The notes beneath the pieces were generated by a model, which was not told the DNA's origin, did no database searches, and saw only the letters and a program-made list of their open reading frames with translations. A stretch of 64,000 nt of DNA from Amorphus orientalis. Lineage in GTDB: Bacteria; Pseudomonadota; Alphaproteobacteria; Rhizobiales; Amorphaceae. The stretch spans positions 1-64,000 of the forward strand of contig NZ_JAUSUL010000005.1 of NCBI RefSeq assembly GCF_030814015.1, written 5' to 3'. Positions within the stretch are counted from its first letter, which is position 1, and every line of letters starts with the position of its first letter. The translations under genes and the position numbers were made by a program. Shown piece by piece: positions 8,701 through 16,272 of this stretch.

Positions 8701-9390
8701 ATGCTGTTCGACATTCCGACCACCCCGGCCGTCGCCGTGAAGGGCGAGCAGGCCGCCTACCCGGTTCACCGCGTCTTCTGCGTCGGCCGCAACTACGCCG
8801 CCCACGCCGCGGAGATGGGCCACGAGGTCGACCGCGAGGCGCCGTTCTATTTCACCAAGGCCGCCTCGACGATCGTCCATTCCGGCGCGACGATCCCCTA
8901 TCCGCCCGGCACCGAGAACTACCATTACGAGATGGAATTCGTGGTCGCGATCGGCAAACCGGTCTTCAAGGCCGACCTCGCCGAAGCGGCCAGCGCGGTC
9001 TACGGCTATGCCTGCGGCCTCGACATGACCCGTCGCGACCTGCAGCTCGTCGCCCGCGAAAAGGGCCGGCCGTGGGATCTCGGCAAGGACGTCGAGCAGT
9101 CCGCCGTGATCAGCGACATCACCAAGGCCGCCGAATTCGGCGAGATCGCCAAGCAGCGCATCTGGCTCTCCGTCAACGGCGAGACCAAGCAGGAAGCGAC
9201 CCTCGACGACCTGATCTGGAAGGTGCCGGAGCTGGTCAGCCACCTGTCGCGCTACTATCACCTGATCCCGGGGGACCTGATCTACACCGGCACCCCGGCC
9301 GGCGTCGGCGCGGTGAAGGCCGGCGACAAGATCGAGGGCGGTGTGGACGGCCTTGCCCCGATCGCGCTCACCATCACCGACCCGGAATAG
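8701..9390 (+). CDS. Fumarylacetoacetate hydrolase-family protein, fumarylpyruvate hydrolase-like
   Basis: 229 residues. The ATG at 8701 follows AAGGAGA at normal spacing; an in-frame ATG at 8635 lacks one. The FAH fold is shown by VFCVGRNYAAHAAEMG near the N-terminus, the metal-ligand stretch YHYEMEFVVAIG, then GYACGLDMTRRDLQ, and GDLIYTGTPAGVGAV near the C-terminus. Length and motifs fit the fumarylpyruvate hydrolases (NagK type) that finish the gentisate pathway by giving fumarate and pyruvate. It lies 95 bases downstream of the fusion gene on the same strand and is probably co-expressed. Gentisate dioxygenase and maleylpyruvate isomerase are not in the window, so the pathway assignment remains an inference. 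Confidence 0.85.
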   Translation: MLFDIPTTPAVAVKGEQAAYPVHRVFCVGRNYAAHAAEMGHEVDREAPFYFTKAASTIVHSGATIPYPPGTENYHYEMEFVVAIGKPVFKADLAEAASAVYGYACGLDMTRRDLQLVAREKGRPWDLGKDVEQSAVISDITKAAEFGEIAKQRIWLSVNGETKQEATLDDLIWKVPELVSHLSRYYHLIPGDLIYTGTPAGVGAVKAGDKIEGGVDGLAPIALTITDPE

Positions 9391-9498
9391 GCTCACCTCC
9401 CAAGGCGAGACCATCGGGGCGGGGCGCACGGCGCCTCGCCCTTTTTTTTATCGCTCGTCGAAGGTTTCGTTCCGGGCAACGCCCCGCCCCTTGTGCCG

Positions 9499-9591
9499 CT
9501 CACTCCCGCGAAAGCGGGAGTCCAGGGCGGCCTTTCTCGGGAGGCTGCCATCCCTGGCTCTGGATCCCCGCTTTCGCGGGGATGAGCGGAG
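9499..9591. repeat. Inverted pair of short palindromic intergenic repeats
   Basis: Two copies of a hairpin-forming element face each other. 9499-9528 contains CTCCCGCGAAAGCGGGAG followed by TCCAGGGC. 9559-9591 holds the same element reversed, TGGATCCCCG then CTTTCGCGGGGATGAGCGG. The core recurs at 55945-55978, 56180-56213, 56240-56274, 60709-60745 and 60912-60950, always between genes. It resembles the REP-like palindromic repeats common in alphaproteobacterial intergenic DNA. Here it lies between the FAH gene and the 3' end of the convergent haloperoxidase gene, where it could also act as a transcription terminator or mRNA 3' stabiliser. Confidence 0.85.
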
Positions 9592-9622
9592 GTTTCCGGA
9601 AAGCCCCGTTTCCCGGCTCGCC

Positions 9623-11617
9623 TTATGCCCGCCCCGGCGTCGGGAGCGCCTCGTGCAGATGGCCGTGACGATCAATGCGGACCGCGGCCACATCCCGGTG
9701 CGGATTGATCGACGAGCCGTTCAGGAGCACCTTGGGCAGCTTGCGCGGAACCAGGAGCGGCACCGTCATGGACACATGCTCCCGAGGATCGTAGGCCAGC
9801 ATCTGCTCGCGCAGGATGCCGATCGTGATCGCCTCGCCCAGAAGCGCGGACTCGATGTAGTCGGTGAAGTAGTGGACCCCGGCGATGTTGCGGGCGTTGG
9901 AGATGTTCCACATCAGCTTGTTGAGCTCACCCTCCAGCGTCAGCCCCTTTTCCATCTTGAGGGACAGGAGGTCGATCTTGACATCGTCCGCGTTGTTGCC
10001 CGGGGACGGCACCAGGGCCTCGCCCTCAGGCGGCACCAGATAGGCCGGCGTTCCCCGTGCCTTCGGGTTCTCCATGTTGAAGAACGCCTTCAGGAGCGTG
10101 ACACAGGCGCCGGCGACCGTTGCATGCCCCGCCCCGTAGGCCGGATGCATCGGCGAGCCTTCCGGGAAGGCCATGGGCAGCAGGCGCGTGCAGTGCTTGT
10201 TGGCAACCTCTTGCAGGATTTCGTCGAGCTTCGGATCGAGCCCGTTGCCGTCTGGGAAGGTGTAGGTCGCCAGTGTCCGGCCCAGCTCCCGCCGGGCCCG
10301 GGCCTCAGACGTGTCTCCCTCATAGGGCCAAGGCTTGCTCTCGTGTTCGCGATTGGGATCGTAGCCGGTGTAGATGGTGTGAAAGAGCGCGCCGGCCGCC
10401 TCCGGCCGCATCCGGCGGTGCACCGAGAATTTCTGCAGGCGCACCGCCTTCAGCGCCCGGCTGGAGACCTCCGTCACCAGCGTCAGAAGATGCGGGCCGC
10501 CGAAGAGCGCGAAAGGCTCCTGGTTCTTGCGCGACACCGCGTTGTCGGACGCGTCGTGATAGGGAATCCCGGGATCGAAGGGATATTTCTCGCCCAGGAG
10601 CATGAGGGCGGCGTTCAGGTAGGCCTGATAGAGCGCGTCGTCGTGGACATAGGTCGCCATGTCACGAAGCCGGCTCATATAGCGGTACGCGCCGGGAACG
10701 AACTCCGTTTCCTTGTCCTCATCGTTCGGATCAGGCTCGTACCGCTTGCGGGCGTTGAGCGCGTTCTGGACATCGAGCCAGTCGTACCAAGTGGTCATGT
10801 AGTCCCGGCCGGGCTTGGCGACCCGGACCCGCTGATCGATCCGCTGGTTGCCGAAGCGGACCATCCCGGTGTCCCGCTCCCCGGTCCCGGCGATCATGAA
10901 CTGGGACAGGAACGGCGTCGGCCAGCCGTCCTCACCGAGCCCACGGAACATGTTTCCCGGGGTCTGTGCGTGACCGAACCTCCGGCGCGGCCGGATGTCG
11001 CCGGCACAGGTATCGAGCTGATGGTCGGTGCCGGCAAACCAGCGCATCGCGCTCAGCCGATCGGCTGCATTCGCCGCCTTGCCGTGCGACGCTTTGAGGT
11101 CCTTCTTCTGAGGGGCCGACAGGCCCTGAAGACCACCGATCAGGCTCTCGTCCATGAACGCGGCGATCGGCTCGTCCCGGAAGAGCGCCATCTGGTAGAC
11201 TTCGGCCATCTCCGCAGCGAGTTCCGCCGACCCTGGCGCCGGAGCGGCCGGCATGGTCAGCGCGAGCGGATCCGGCCCTTCCAGCACATAGGCAAAGCCG
11301 GCTGTCGGGCTCTCCCACTGGCGAAATTCGATCAGGCCGTTTTGGTCCTTGATGGTCCACGCCGCACAGTTGAGCGGCACGTCCGCAAAAACGGCTGGAT
11401 CCGAACTCTGGGTGCCGGTGCGGAAGTCCTCGAAATGCTGAGGGTCTGCAAGCAGGCCGCTGTCGAGATGAAACAAGCCCTTGGTGAAACTGAAGATGAA
11501 GGGGCTCTTCTCCGACACCCGTTCCTGCTCTGGGTGCTCCACTTCCGTGGACAACCGCGTGGCCTCGTTGCGCCGCCAGACGGCATCCTCCCGTCGCTTC
11601 GGATCCGGAAACCCCAT
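9623..11617 (-). CDS. Vanadium-dependent haloperoxidase (bromoperoxidase-like)
   Basis: 664 residues. The start follows AAGGAGGGG with a 4-nt spacer. The C-terminal half has the vanadate-binding constellation of algal-type V-haloperoxidases: QKFSVHRRMRPEA near residues 395-408 (Lys and Arg ligands), GSPMHPAYGAGHA near 487-500 (acid-base His and the Gly-His pair) and ISNARNIAGVHYF near 570-584 (Arg and the vanadate-coordinating His). These enzymes oxidise halides with H2O2 to hypohalous-acid equivalents. The Ser before Gly-His in the canonical SGH motif is Ala here, a substitution I believe bacterial members can carry. No signal peptide is seen, so it is predicted cytosolic. It stands alone, with no obvious halogenated-product genes beside it. 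Confidence 0.85.
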   Translation of the reverse strand: MGFPDPKRREDAVWRRNEATRLSTEVEHPEQERVSEKSPFIFSFTKGLFHLDSGLLADPQHFEDFRTGTQSSDPAVFADVPLNCAAWTIKDQNGLIEFRQWESPTAGFAYVLEGPDPLALTMPAAPAPGSAELAAEMAEVYQMALFRDEPIAAFMDESLIGGLQGLSAPQKKDLKASHGKAANAADRLSAMRWFAGTDHQLDTCAGDIRPRRRFGHAQTPGNMFRGLGEDGWPTPFLSQFMIAGTGERDTGMVRFGNQRIDQRVRVAKPGRDYMTTWYDWLDVQNALNARKRYEPDPNDEDKETEFVPGAYRYMSRLRDMATYVHDDALYQAYLNAALMLLGEKYPFDPGIPYHDASDNAVSRKNQEPFALFGGPHLLTLVTEVSSRALKAVRLQKFSVHRRMRPEAAGALFHTIYTGYDPNREHESKPWPYEGDTSEARARRELGRTLATYTFPDGNGLDPKLDEILQEVANKHCTRLLPMAFPEGSPMHPAYGAGHATVAGACVTLLKAFFNMENPKARGTPAYLVPPEGEALVPSPGNNADDVKIDLLSLKMEKGLTLEGELNKLMWNISNARNIAGVHYFTDYIESALLGEAITIGILREQMLAYDPREHVSMTVPLLVPRKLPKVLLNGSSINPHRDVAAVRIDRHGHLHEALPTPGRA

Positions 11618-12042
11618 GAAACCCCTCCTTCATCAGGCAAGCGGCCCAGCCGCAAATAAAATTTAAGGTTGCATACTCAGGCAAGCGGCGGCTTCGGGAT
11701 CGGTCGGCCCGAACCGGGAAGCACGCAGAGACCTGCTATTTGAAATGAAAGAGAAATCGACTGCCGAGCCTCCCCAGATCACTCAAGGCCCAGCCCGGCG
11801 CTCCATCCCGTTCAGATTGAAAATTACCCGACAAACGGGAATTAACGCAACAATAAATTGCATATCGGTGCAGCGGAACGCTTGCCGCCCCACGATGGGC
11901 GGTGACACAGGAGCAGACCGGCGAGTGAACCTGCTCAGCCCGGAAGGGATACCGGCCGCTAATTTTGCTGGGATAGGGCTCTTTTTTCGCAAAGTCGGAC
12001 GCGAAACCGGTGCCCACTTTCACTGGCTTTGCTGATCAGCGC
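11618..12042. other. Intergenic region upstream of the haloperoxidase
   Basis: About 425 bases between the haloperoxidase start and the repeat element downstream of the peptide-transporter operon. Short open frames of about 95 codons exist on both strands, but none has a Shine-Dalgarno site, a recognisable product or coding-like composition. The haloperoxidase promoter must lie here; no convincing -35/-10 pair was recognised. Confidence 0.5.
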
Positions 12043-12113
12043 GCGACCGCGCGCCGGCCGGTCAGGCCGCCTCCGCGGAGCGGTGAGCGGAGCGAACTCG
12101 CGTGAGCGAAACA
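12043..12113. repeat. GC-rich intergenic repeat, single copy of a family clustered at 56 and 60-61 kb
   Basis: The stretch contains CCGCGCGCCGGCC, then GCGGAGCGGTGAGCG, then GCGAACTCGCGTGAGCG. Near-identical blocks occur inside the clusters at about 55822-55895, 56318-56445, 60590-60665, 60800-60870 and 61020-61140. It begins directly after the stop of the last transporter gene (minus strand). The inverted GAGCGAA...TTCGCTC-like halves could fold in RNA. No coding or transposase sequence is associated with it. Confidence 0.75.
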
Positions 12114-12117
12114 AAGC

Positions 12118-13131
12118 TCAGGCCGCGTCGGCGCTTTCGCCCCAGGCGCCTTCCGGATCGATCCAGCCTTCCGCGATGCCGTGGCAGGCGACCTGCGCGC
12201 CCTCGATCTCGAACAGCGGCGGCCGGGTCTGCCGGCAGACGTCCCGGGCATAGGGACAGCGCGGGTGGAAGGCGCAGCCGGACGGGGGATTGATCGGCGA
12301 CGGGATCTCGCCGGTAAGCTTGATGTTCTGGCGCTTGCGGCGGGGGTCGGCCACCGGGGTCGCCGACAGAAGAGCGCGCGAATAGGGATGCAGCGGCCGG
12401 CTGAACACCGCCTCGGACGTGGTGATCTCCACCGGCCGGCCGAGATAGAGGACCAACACTTCGTCGGCGACGAAACGCACCACCGACAGATCGTGGCTGA
12501 TGAACAGATAGGTGAGCCCGAACTCCTGCTGGAGATCCGCGAGAAGGTTCAGAACCTGGGCCTGGATCGACACGTCCAGCGCCGACACCGGCTCGTCGAG
12601 GACGAGGATCTTCGGATCCAGCATCAGCGCGCGGGCGACGGCGATGCGCTGGCGCTGCCCGCCAGAGAACATGTGCGGATAGCGGCCATAGTGTTCCGGG
12701 CGCAGGCCGACGCGCTGAAGCATGGATAGTGCCTTCGCACGCCGCTCGTCGGCCGACAGCTTCGTGTTGATGACCAGCGGTTCTTCCAGGATCGTGCCGA
12801 TCTTCTGGCGCGGATTGAGCGACCCGTAAGGGTTCTGGAACACGATCTGGACGGTCCGGCGCAGCGTCGCAGGATCGTGGCCATCGCTCCCCTCTCCGAT
12901 CGCGTGACCGTCGATCACGAGCCGCCCGGACGTGGGCTGTTCGATCATGGTGATCATGCGCGCGAGCGTCGACTTGCCGGACCCGGATTCGCCCACGACC
13001 GCAAGCGTCTTGCCGGCCTCGACCGAGAAGGTGGCGCCCGCCACCGCCTTCAGCGTGAGACGGCGGCCGAACATCCCGCTGCCGACCTCGTAGTGCAGGG
13101 CGACGTCGTCGGCTTCGATGATGGCGTTCAT
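12118..13131 (-). CDS. dppF: Peptide ABC transporter ATP-binding protein, DppF/OppF type
   Basis: 337 residues. Walker A is GESGSGKS near residue 48, the ABC signature is FSGGQRQRIAVARALM, and Walker B is ILVLDEPVSALD. The C-terminal oligopeptide-transporter domain has the FHPRCPYARDVC-type cysteine motif of DppF/OppF subunits. The ATG overlaps the dppD stop by 4 bases (ATGA), so translation is coupled. It is the last gene of the five-gene operon and should energise the DppBC permease together with DppD. A conserved intergenic repeat follows the stop directly. The chosen start is also where homology to the family begins ([14 protein letters not shown]). Confidence 0.9.
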   Translation of the reverse strand: MNAIIEADDVALHYEVGSGMFGRRLTLKAVAGATFSVEAGKTLAVVGESGSGKSTLARMITMIEQPTSGRLVIDGHAIGEGSDGHDPATLRRTVQIVFQNPYGSLNPRQKIGTILEEPLVINTKLSADERRAKALSMLQRVGLRPEHYGRYPHMFSGGQRQRIAVARALMLDPKILVLDEPVSALDVSIQAQVLNLLADLQQEFGLTYLFISHDLSVVRFVADEVLVLYLGRPVEITTSEAVFSRPLHPYSRALLSATPVADPRRKRQNIKLTGEIPSPINPPSGCAFHPRCPYARDVCRQTRPPLFEIEGAQVACHGIAEGWIDPEGAWGESADAA

Positions 13132-14102
13132 GCCGCCTCCTCGCCGGTGTGAAGGGGATAGTGGCAGAGCGCCTCGCCGAACTCGGGCGGCTGGCGAGGC
13201 GGCACCACGGTCCGGCAGCGCTCGTCGGCAAACTTGCATCGCGGATTGAACAGGCAGCCGTCGGGCCGATCGCCCTGCCCCGGCACCACGCCCGGGATCG
13301 CCGGCAGCCGGTCGCCGTCGGCCCGGTCCGGCAGCGCGTCGAGAAGGGCTGCGGTATAGGGATGGTGCGGCGCGTCGAACAGCCCGATGACCTCCTGACG
13401 CTCCACCTGCCGGCCGGCATACTGGACGACCACGCGCTGGGCGGTTTCCGCCACCACGCCCATGTCGTGGGTGATCAGCACCAGCGCCATGCCGGTGTCC
13501 TTCTGCAGGTCCACCAGCAGATCGAGGATCTGCGCCTGGATGGTGACGTCGAGCGCCGTGGTCGGCTCGTCCGCGATCAGAAGCTTCGGCTGGCAGGCAA
13601 TCGCCATGGCGATCATGACACGCTGACTCATGCCGCCGGAGAGCTGATGGGGAAAGGCGGTCAGGCGCTTTTCCGGCTCCGGGATGCCGACCATCGACAG
13701 GAGTTCGATGGTGCGCTCCTTCCGCTCCCGTCGGCCGAGACCGAGATGGGTCTTCAGCGCCTCGCCGATCTGGAAGCCGACCGTGAAGCACGGATTGAGG
13801 CTCGACATCGGCTCTTGGAAGATCATGGAAATGTCGCGCCCGATCACCTCGCGCCGCCGCCGGGACGACAGCGTGCGCAGGTCCCTGCCGTCGAAGGACA
13901 TGTCAGCGGCCGTGACCGTCGCCGTCGGCGGCAGAAGCCCCATGACCGCCAGCATGGCCACCGACTTGCCCGATCCGGATTCCCCGACGATCGACAGCAC
14001 CTCGCCCGGATCGACGGACAGATCGACGCTGTCGACAGCGGTGAACGGCCCCTGGGAGGTGGCAAAGGTGACGGTCAGATCACGGATATCGAGAAGGGAC
14101 AT
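13128..14102 (-). CDS. dppD: Peptide ABC transporter ATP-binding protein, DppD/OppD type
   Basis: 324 residues from the ATG at 14102, 8 bases after dppC. Walker A is GESGSGKSV, the signature is [16 protein letters not shown], and Walker B is [12 protein letters not shown]. The C-terminal [17 protein letters not shown] motif is typical of the Dpp/Opp ATPases, some of which bind a 4Fe-4S cluster through such cysteines. It forms the ATPase heterodimer with DppF. The frame is open well upstream of the chosen start, but the upstream part lies inside dppC and reads as non-coding. Confidence 0.9.
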   Translation of the reverse strand: MSLLDIRDLTVTFATSQGPFTAVDSVDLSVDPGEVLSIVGESGSGKSVAMLAVMGLLPPTATVTAADMSFDGRDLRTLSSRRRREVIGRDISMIFQEPMSSLNPCFTVGFQIGEALKTHLGLGRRERKERTIELLSMVGIPEPEKRLTAFPHQLSGGMSQRVMIAMAIACQPKLLIADEPTTALDVTIQAQILDLLVDLQKDTGMALVLITHDMGVVAETAQRVVVQYAGRQVERQEVIGLFDAPHHPYTAALLDALPDRADGDRLPAIPGVVPGQGDRPDGCLFNPRCKFADERCRTVVPPRQPPEFGEALCHYPLHTGEEAA

Positions 14103-14110
14103 GACGAACC

Positions 14111-15034
14111 TCAGCTCCGCTTCAGTTTCGGATCGAGGGTATCGCGCAGCCCGTCGCCCACCAGGTTGATCGCCAGCACCGTGATCAGGATGGCCACGCC
14201 CGGCAGCGTCACCAGCCAGGGCGCGCGGGTGATAAACTCGCGGCTGTCGGCGAGCATCGTACCCCACTCCGGCGTCGGCGGCTGGGCGCCCATTCCGAGA
14301 AAGCCTAGGGCGGCGACGTCCAGGATCGCGGTGGAGAAGGACAGGGTCGCCTGAACGATCAGCGGCGCCAGACAGTTGGGCAGGATCGTCTTCGTCATCA
14401 GGCGGATCCGGCCTGCGCCGGCGACCCGGGCCGAGACCACGTATTCCTTGTTCTTCTCCGACAGCACGGAGGCCCGCGTCAGGCGGACGAAATGGGGCTG
14501 CAGGACCAGCGCGATCGCGATCATGGCGTTGCGCAGACCCGGGCCGAGAATGGCGACGAGAACCAGCGCCAGAAGTAGCGACGGGAACGCCAGGATCACG
14601 TCCATCAGCCGCATGATGGCGGTATCGATCCAGCCCCGGAAGAAGCCGGCGATCAGCCCCAGAAGGATGCCGCTGATCAGGGCCAGCGTGACCACGACGA
14701 GACCGATGAAGAGCGAATAGCGCGCGCCGTAGATCAGGCGCGAAAGCACGTCGCGGCCGACCGCGTCGGTCCCGAGCAGAAAGCCCGCCCGGCCGTTCTC
14801 GTCCCAGATCGGCGGAACGAGGAGTGCATCGCGGAACTGGGTATCCGGGCTGTAGGGCGCCAGAAGCGGCGCCAGAACCGCCACCAGGACCAGCGTCAGG
14901 AATACGGCCAGCCCCGCCACCGCTCCCCGGTTCTCGGAGAAGTAGAACCAGAACTCCCGGACCATCTCGCGCCGGGCGGAGCGGCTGGATCGGGCGGTTT
15001 CGGCGGAGGTGTCGTGCGCGGAGTGATCGGTCAT
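14111..15034 (-). CDS. dppC: Peptide ABC transporter permease, DppC type
   Basis: 307 residues. A cytoplasmic N-terminal tail is followed by a first membrane helix (GAVAGLAVFLTLVLVAVLAPLLAPYSP), the periplasmic segment with FLLGTDAVGRDVLSRLIYGAR typical of DppC, and five further helices. The EAA loop is around residues 195-225. It lies 4 bases after dppB and 8 before dppD. With DppB it forms the transmembrane channel for dipeptides or oligopeptides; substrate range cannot be told from the permeases. Confidence 0.9.
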   Translation of the reverse strand: MTDHSAHDTSAETARSSRSARREMVREFWFYFSENRGAVAGLAVFLTLVLVAVLAPLLAPYSPDTQFRDALLVPPIWDENGRAGFLLGTDAVGRDVLSRLIYGARYSLFIGLVVVTLALISGILLGLIAGFFRGWIDTAIMRLMDVILAFPSLLLALVLVAILGPGLRNAMIAIALVLQPHFVRLTRASVLSEKNKEYVVSARVAGAGRIRLMTKTILPNCLAPLIVQATLSFSTAILDVAALGFLGMGAQPPTPEWGTMLADSREFITRAPWLVTLPGVAILITVLAINLVGDGLRDTLDPKLKRS

Positions 15035-15038
15035 GGCC

Positions 15039-16046
15039 CTATCCCTGCCGGATGCGTGGATTGATCAGGCCGTAGAGAAGGTCGACCAGAAGATTGACGA
15101 TCATGATCACCGCGGCGATCAGCAGCAGCCCTCCCTGCACGACCGGATAGTCGCGCTTGAAGACGGAATCGAGCATCCACTTGCCGACGCCGGGCCAGGA
15201 AAAGATCGTCTCTGTGAGGATCGCCCCGGCCATCATCACGCCGACCTGCAGACCGATGATGGTCACGACCGGAATGAGCGCGTTGCGCAGGGCATGGAGG
15301 CCGATGATGCGGCGGCCGGGCAGCCCCTTGGCCCGTGCGGTCCGGACATAGTCCTCGCCGAGCACCTCCAGCATGGCCGAGCGCGTCTGCCGTGCGATCA
15401 CGGCGAGCGGGATCGTGCCCAGCACGATCGTCGGCAGGATGAGATGGTTCACAGCCGATGCGAACGCGCCCTTCTCGCCCGACAGGAGCGAGTCGATCAG
15501 CATGAAGCCGGTCACCTGGGGAAAGAAATACATCAGCGAGATCCGGCCGGAGACCGGCGTCCAGCCGAGGGTGACGGAAAACAGGATGATCAGCAGCAGG
15601 CCCCACCAGAAGATCGGCATGGAGTAGCCGACCAGCGCGGTCGTCATGATCGACTGGTCGAAGATCGAGCCGCGCTTCACCGCCGCGATCACGCCGGCCG
15701 GAATGCCGACCACCACGGCAAAGAACATGGCGCAGAGCGACAGCTCCAGCGTGGCGGGGAACCGCGCAAGGAATTCTTCGAGAACCGGCCGCTTGCTGAC
15801 CAGCGAGGTGCCGAAATCGCCGTGGAGGATGCCCCAGATATAATCGAGATACTGGACCGGCAGCGACCGGTCGAAGCCCAGAAGCGCCTCCAGTTCCGCG
15901 TAGCGTTGCGGATCGACACCGCGCTCGCCCGCAAGCAGCAGGATCGGATCGCCCGGCAGAACGCGGATGAAGGCGAACGTCACGATCGACACGCCGATGA
16001 AGGTCGGGATCAACACCCCGAGCCGGTTCACGAGAAAGCGGAGCAT
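15039..16046 (-). CDS. dppB: Peptide ABC transporter permease, DppB type
   Basis: 335 residues with the characteristic DppB N-terminus (MLRFLVNRLGVLIPTFIGVS), the periplasmic motif LPGDPILLLAGE, and six predicted membrane helices. The C-terminal region holds RTARAKGLPGRRIIGLHAL, the EAA-type loop that contacts the ATPases, and ETIFSWPGVGKWM. It is the first gene after the hairpin that separates the binding-protein gene from the permease and ATPase genes. That arrangement usually gives lower expression of the membrane parts. Confidence 0.9.
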   Translation of the reverse strand: MLRFLVNRLGVLIPTFIGVSIVTFAFIRVLPGDPILLLAGERGVDPQRYAELEALLGFDRSLPVQYLDYIWGILHGDFGTSLVSKRPVLEEFLARFPATLELSLCAMFFAVVVGIPAGVIAAVKRGSIFDQSIMTTALVGYSMPIFWWGLLLIILFSVTLGWTPVSGRISLMYFFPQVTGFMLIDSLLSGEKGAFASAVNHLILPTIVLGTIPLAVIARQTRSAMLEVLGEDYVRTARAKGLPGRRIIGLHALRNALIPVVTIIGLQVGVMMAGAILTETIFSWPGVGKWMLDSVFKRDYPVVQGGLLLIAAVIMIVNLLVDLLYGLINPRIRQG

Positions 16047-16211
16047 GGGTCCTCTGGCGAACGGTTGGCGGCGGGACGGCCTGACCGTTCCTCACCCGCC
16101 CGAGAATGGCCCCGACAGACCGGTCGCGTCTGACCAGCGGGGACGGACTCGAAACATCGAAGCCGGGCGCCCCGCAATGGGCCTGGCGTGTCTGCCCGGT
16201 CGCAGGGGGCC

Positions 16212-16259
16212 GAAATAAACAATAAGGCCGGCGCCGGGATCGATCGCCCGGCGCCGGCC
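16212..16259 (-). terminator. Strong hairpin between dppA and dppB (attenuator or partial terminator)
   Basis: A perfect 13-bp stem, GGCCGGCGCCGGG at 16226-16238 and its complement at 16247-16259, encloses the 8-base loop ATCGATCG. Read on the minus strand it is followed by TTATTGTTTATT, a loose T-rich tract. It sits 14 bases after the dppA stop and about 180 before dppB. Such elements commonly let the binding-protein mRNA exceed that of the downstream transporter genes, by termination or by blocking 3' decay. Confidence 0.8.
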
Positions 16260-16272
16260 AGATGGCGGGCGC

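Noticed and set aside
9341-11659. Long plus-strand frame opposite the haloperoxidase
   Set aside because: His/Arg/Gly-rich shadow without motifs; the minus-strand reading has the full vanadate site.
11736-12035. Overlapping ~95-codon frames on both strands between the haloperoxidase and dppF
   Set aside because: No Shine-Dalgarno site, domain, signal peptide or paralogue; mutual overlap suggests chance frames.
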